28,377 nucleotides of DNA from a virus: positions 1 to 28,377 of IMG/VR virus record IMGVR_UViG_3300030451_002690; one strand, given 5' to 3'. Both the position numbers and the translations under genes were made by a program. The notes under the pieces were generated by a model. It was not told the DNA's origin and did no database searches. It worked only from the letters and a program-made list of their open reading frames with translations. This document shows, piece by piece, positions 27,149-28,377 of this stretch. Position 1 is the stretch's first letter. Every line of letters starts with the position of its first letter.

Positions 27149-28377
27149 AAAATATACAAATTAAAAATTATCAAGAAATAGTAGATAACGCTACTCAACT
27201 TGTTTCAGGGAAACCTAGTAAGCACAGACAAGTGCAAAAAGCAAGGATTAAAGCAATATTAAATGGTGGAGCTGACGGAATGAAAGCTCTATTAGGAAAT
27301 GCAATGGAAACATCAGATGCAGATTTATTACCTGCACCTAACATGCTTCAATCTGGTATTGATAGACTTGCTCAGAAAATATCAGGTGTACCACAAGTTA
27401 GAGTAGATATCTTAAATCACAATACTTCTGACAGAGCTAAAAGAAGAGCAGAGAAGTTAGAGAGAATTGTTACATCATATGATGAAAGTCAAAATCTTAA
27501 TTTACAGTTAAGTCAGGCAGCTAGATGGTTGCCGGGATACGGTTATGCTGCGTGGATAATAACGACAAGAACAGATAAAAATGGTTATATATACCCAACA
27601 GCAGAACTCCGTGACCCTTATGACACATTCCCTGGAAACTTTGGTCCTAACCAAGAACCTAGAGAGTTAGCTGTATTAAGAAGAATACCAAGATATAAGC
27701 TTGCTCAACTCTATCCTGAGTATGCTAAAGATATCTTAAATCCACCTGAAGAAGAAACATCTGAAACAGCTTTTGGAAGAGGTGGTGTTGGAACTCAATA
27801 TCAAAATGATAAAGAGAATAATTGGGAAGATAATACGGGGCAGGGTGTTCGAATTATAGAATACTACGATGTAGGTGGAACTTATGTTGTATTCCCGGAA
27901 AAGAAAATGATTCTAGACTTTGTTCCGAATTATCTTTCTACTCCACCTTTTGTGTTTATGAAGAGAACTTCTTTTGATGAACTAAAAGGACAATATGACC
28001 ACATTATTGGTTTGATGGGTATGATGGCCAAAATTAATATTATGTCATCAATAGCTATGGAAGACTCTGTATTTACAGAGACAAACATATCTGGAGAATT
28101 AGAATCTGGACAATATAGAAAAGGTAGATTTGCAATTAACTATCTTGCTCCAGGTACACAAGTTTCTAAACCACAAAATAATATACCTTATCAATTGTTT
28201 CAACAAGTAGATAGGTTAGAAAGACAACTTAGATTAGTAGGTGGTTATCCAGTTACTGATGATGCTCAATCACCTAACTCATTTGTTACTGGTGCAGGAT
28301 TACAAGAACTTAATGGAACTATGTCATTAATGATTAATGAATATAGAGAAATAATCAAACATGGTATTGAATCTATG
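27139..28377 (+). CDS. Portal protein (partial, runs off the window end)
   Basis: 413 codons remain open to the last base. It starts at ATG 27139 inside the end of the terminase gene. Features include an N-terminal helical region, LPAPNMLQSGIDRLAQKISG followed by PQVRVDI (typical of the portal wing), WLPGYGYAAWIITTRTDKNG, and AELRDPYDTFPGNFGP leading to PRELAVLRRIPRYKLAQLYP. The YGxxxWxI...DP...FPG pattern resembles SPP1 gp6/actinophage-type portals. The dodecameric portal is the channel for DNA and the docking site of terminase. The immediate downstream position after terminase is the standard order. Confidence 0.8.
   Translation, partial: MGIENIQIKNYQEIVDNATQLVSGKPSKHRQVQKARIKAILNGGADGMKALLGNAMETSDADLLPAPNMLQSGIDRLAQKISGVPQVRVDILNHNTSDRAKRRAEKLERIVTSYDESQNLNLQLSQAARWLPGYGYAAWIITTRTDKNGYIYPTAELRDPYDTFPGNFGPNQEPRELAVLRRIPRYKLAQLYPEYAKDILNPPEEETSETAFGRGGVGTQYQNDKENNWEDNTGQGVRIIEYYDVGGTYVVFPEKKMILDFVPNYLSTPPFVFMKRTSFDELKGQYDHIIGLMGMMAKINIMSSIAMEDSVFTETNISGELESGQYRKGRFAINYLAPGTQVSKPQNNIPYQLFQQVDRLERQLRLVGGYPVTDDAQSPNSFVTGAGLQELNGTMSLMINEYREIIKHGIESM

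Overview
This window is an AT-rich (roughly one third G+C by eye) piece of a tailed double-stranded DNA phage, most likely from an uncultured marine or other aquatic bacterium. Genes are tightly packed and many neighbours share a TAATG stop/start junction. Terminase, portal, neck, fibre, lysis and recombination genes are all present. I see no host housekeeping gene, integrase or lysogeny repressor. The window opens with the last codons of a gene and closes inside the portal gene, as expected of a circular contig opened within the head genes. An r1t-type holin motif, a long threonine linker in a secreted protein and promoters that look leaderless suggest an actinobacterial host, perhaps a low-GC marine one; this is inference. 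No long helical tape-measure protein is obvious, so a short-tailed morphology is possible but unproven.

Layout. Positions 1-13800 (+) are late genes: the end of a probable capsid gene, a terminator, a small structural protein, a neck adaptor, a large tail protein, a fibre base and three tandem fibre-like paralogues. A chaperone-like protein, membrane and lysis genes (including a DUF5675 enzyme), a 1013-aa virion-type protein, a holin and a run of small basic proteins follow. Positions 13852-24696 (-) are a long leftward early block: an SSB-like position first gene of unknown family, an Api92-like protein, small zinc-ribbon and hypothetical proteins, a MoxR-type AAA+ ATPase paired with a HELGH/VWA protein, a tRNA-like element, an HTH protein, a calcineurin-like phosphoesterase, a Rad52-type annealing protein with a zinc-ribbon partner, a lysozyme-like secreted protein and a SET-domain protein. 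Positions 24700-25231 are a divergent control region. From 25232 (+) come the terminase large subunit and the portal.

How it fits together. The leftward block supplies DNA recombination and takeover functions, including the ATPase/VWA pair. The rightward block packages DNA and builds and releases the virion. The most unusual content is RNA- or DNA-structural: (i) a run of small hairpins at 24865-24947 all with the same GTTA loop, with two further GTTA hairpins sharing a flanking sequence upstream of two leftward genes; (ii) a 390-base non-coding stretch (22476-22865) with large hairpins whose imperfect pairs mostly become G-U wobbles when read as minus-strand RNA; (iii) a tRNA-like element without a clear D-stem next to sequences able to form a pseudoknot. 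Several genes too short for usual ORF cut-offs also fit the packing exactly (58, 52, 44, 44, 21 and 12 aa).
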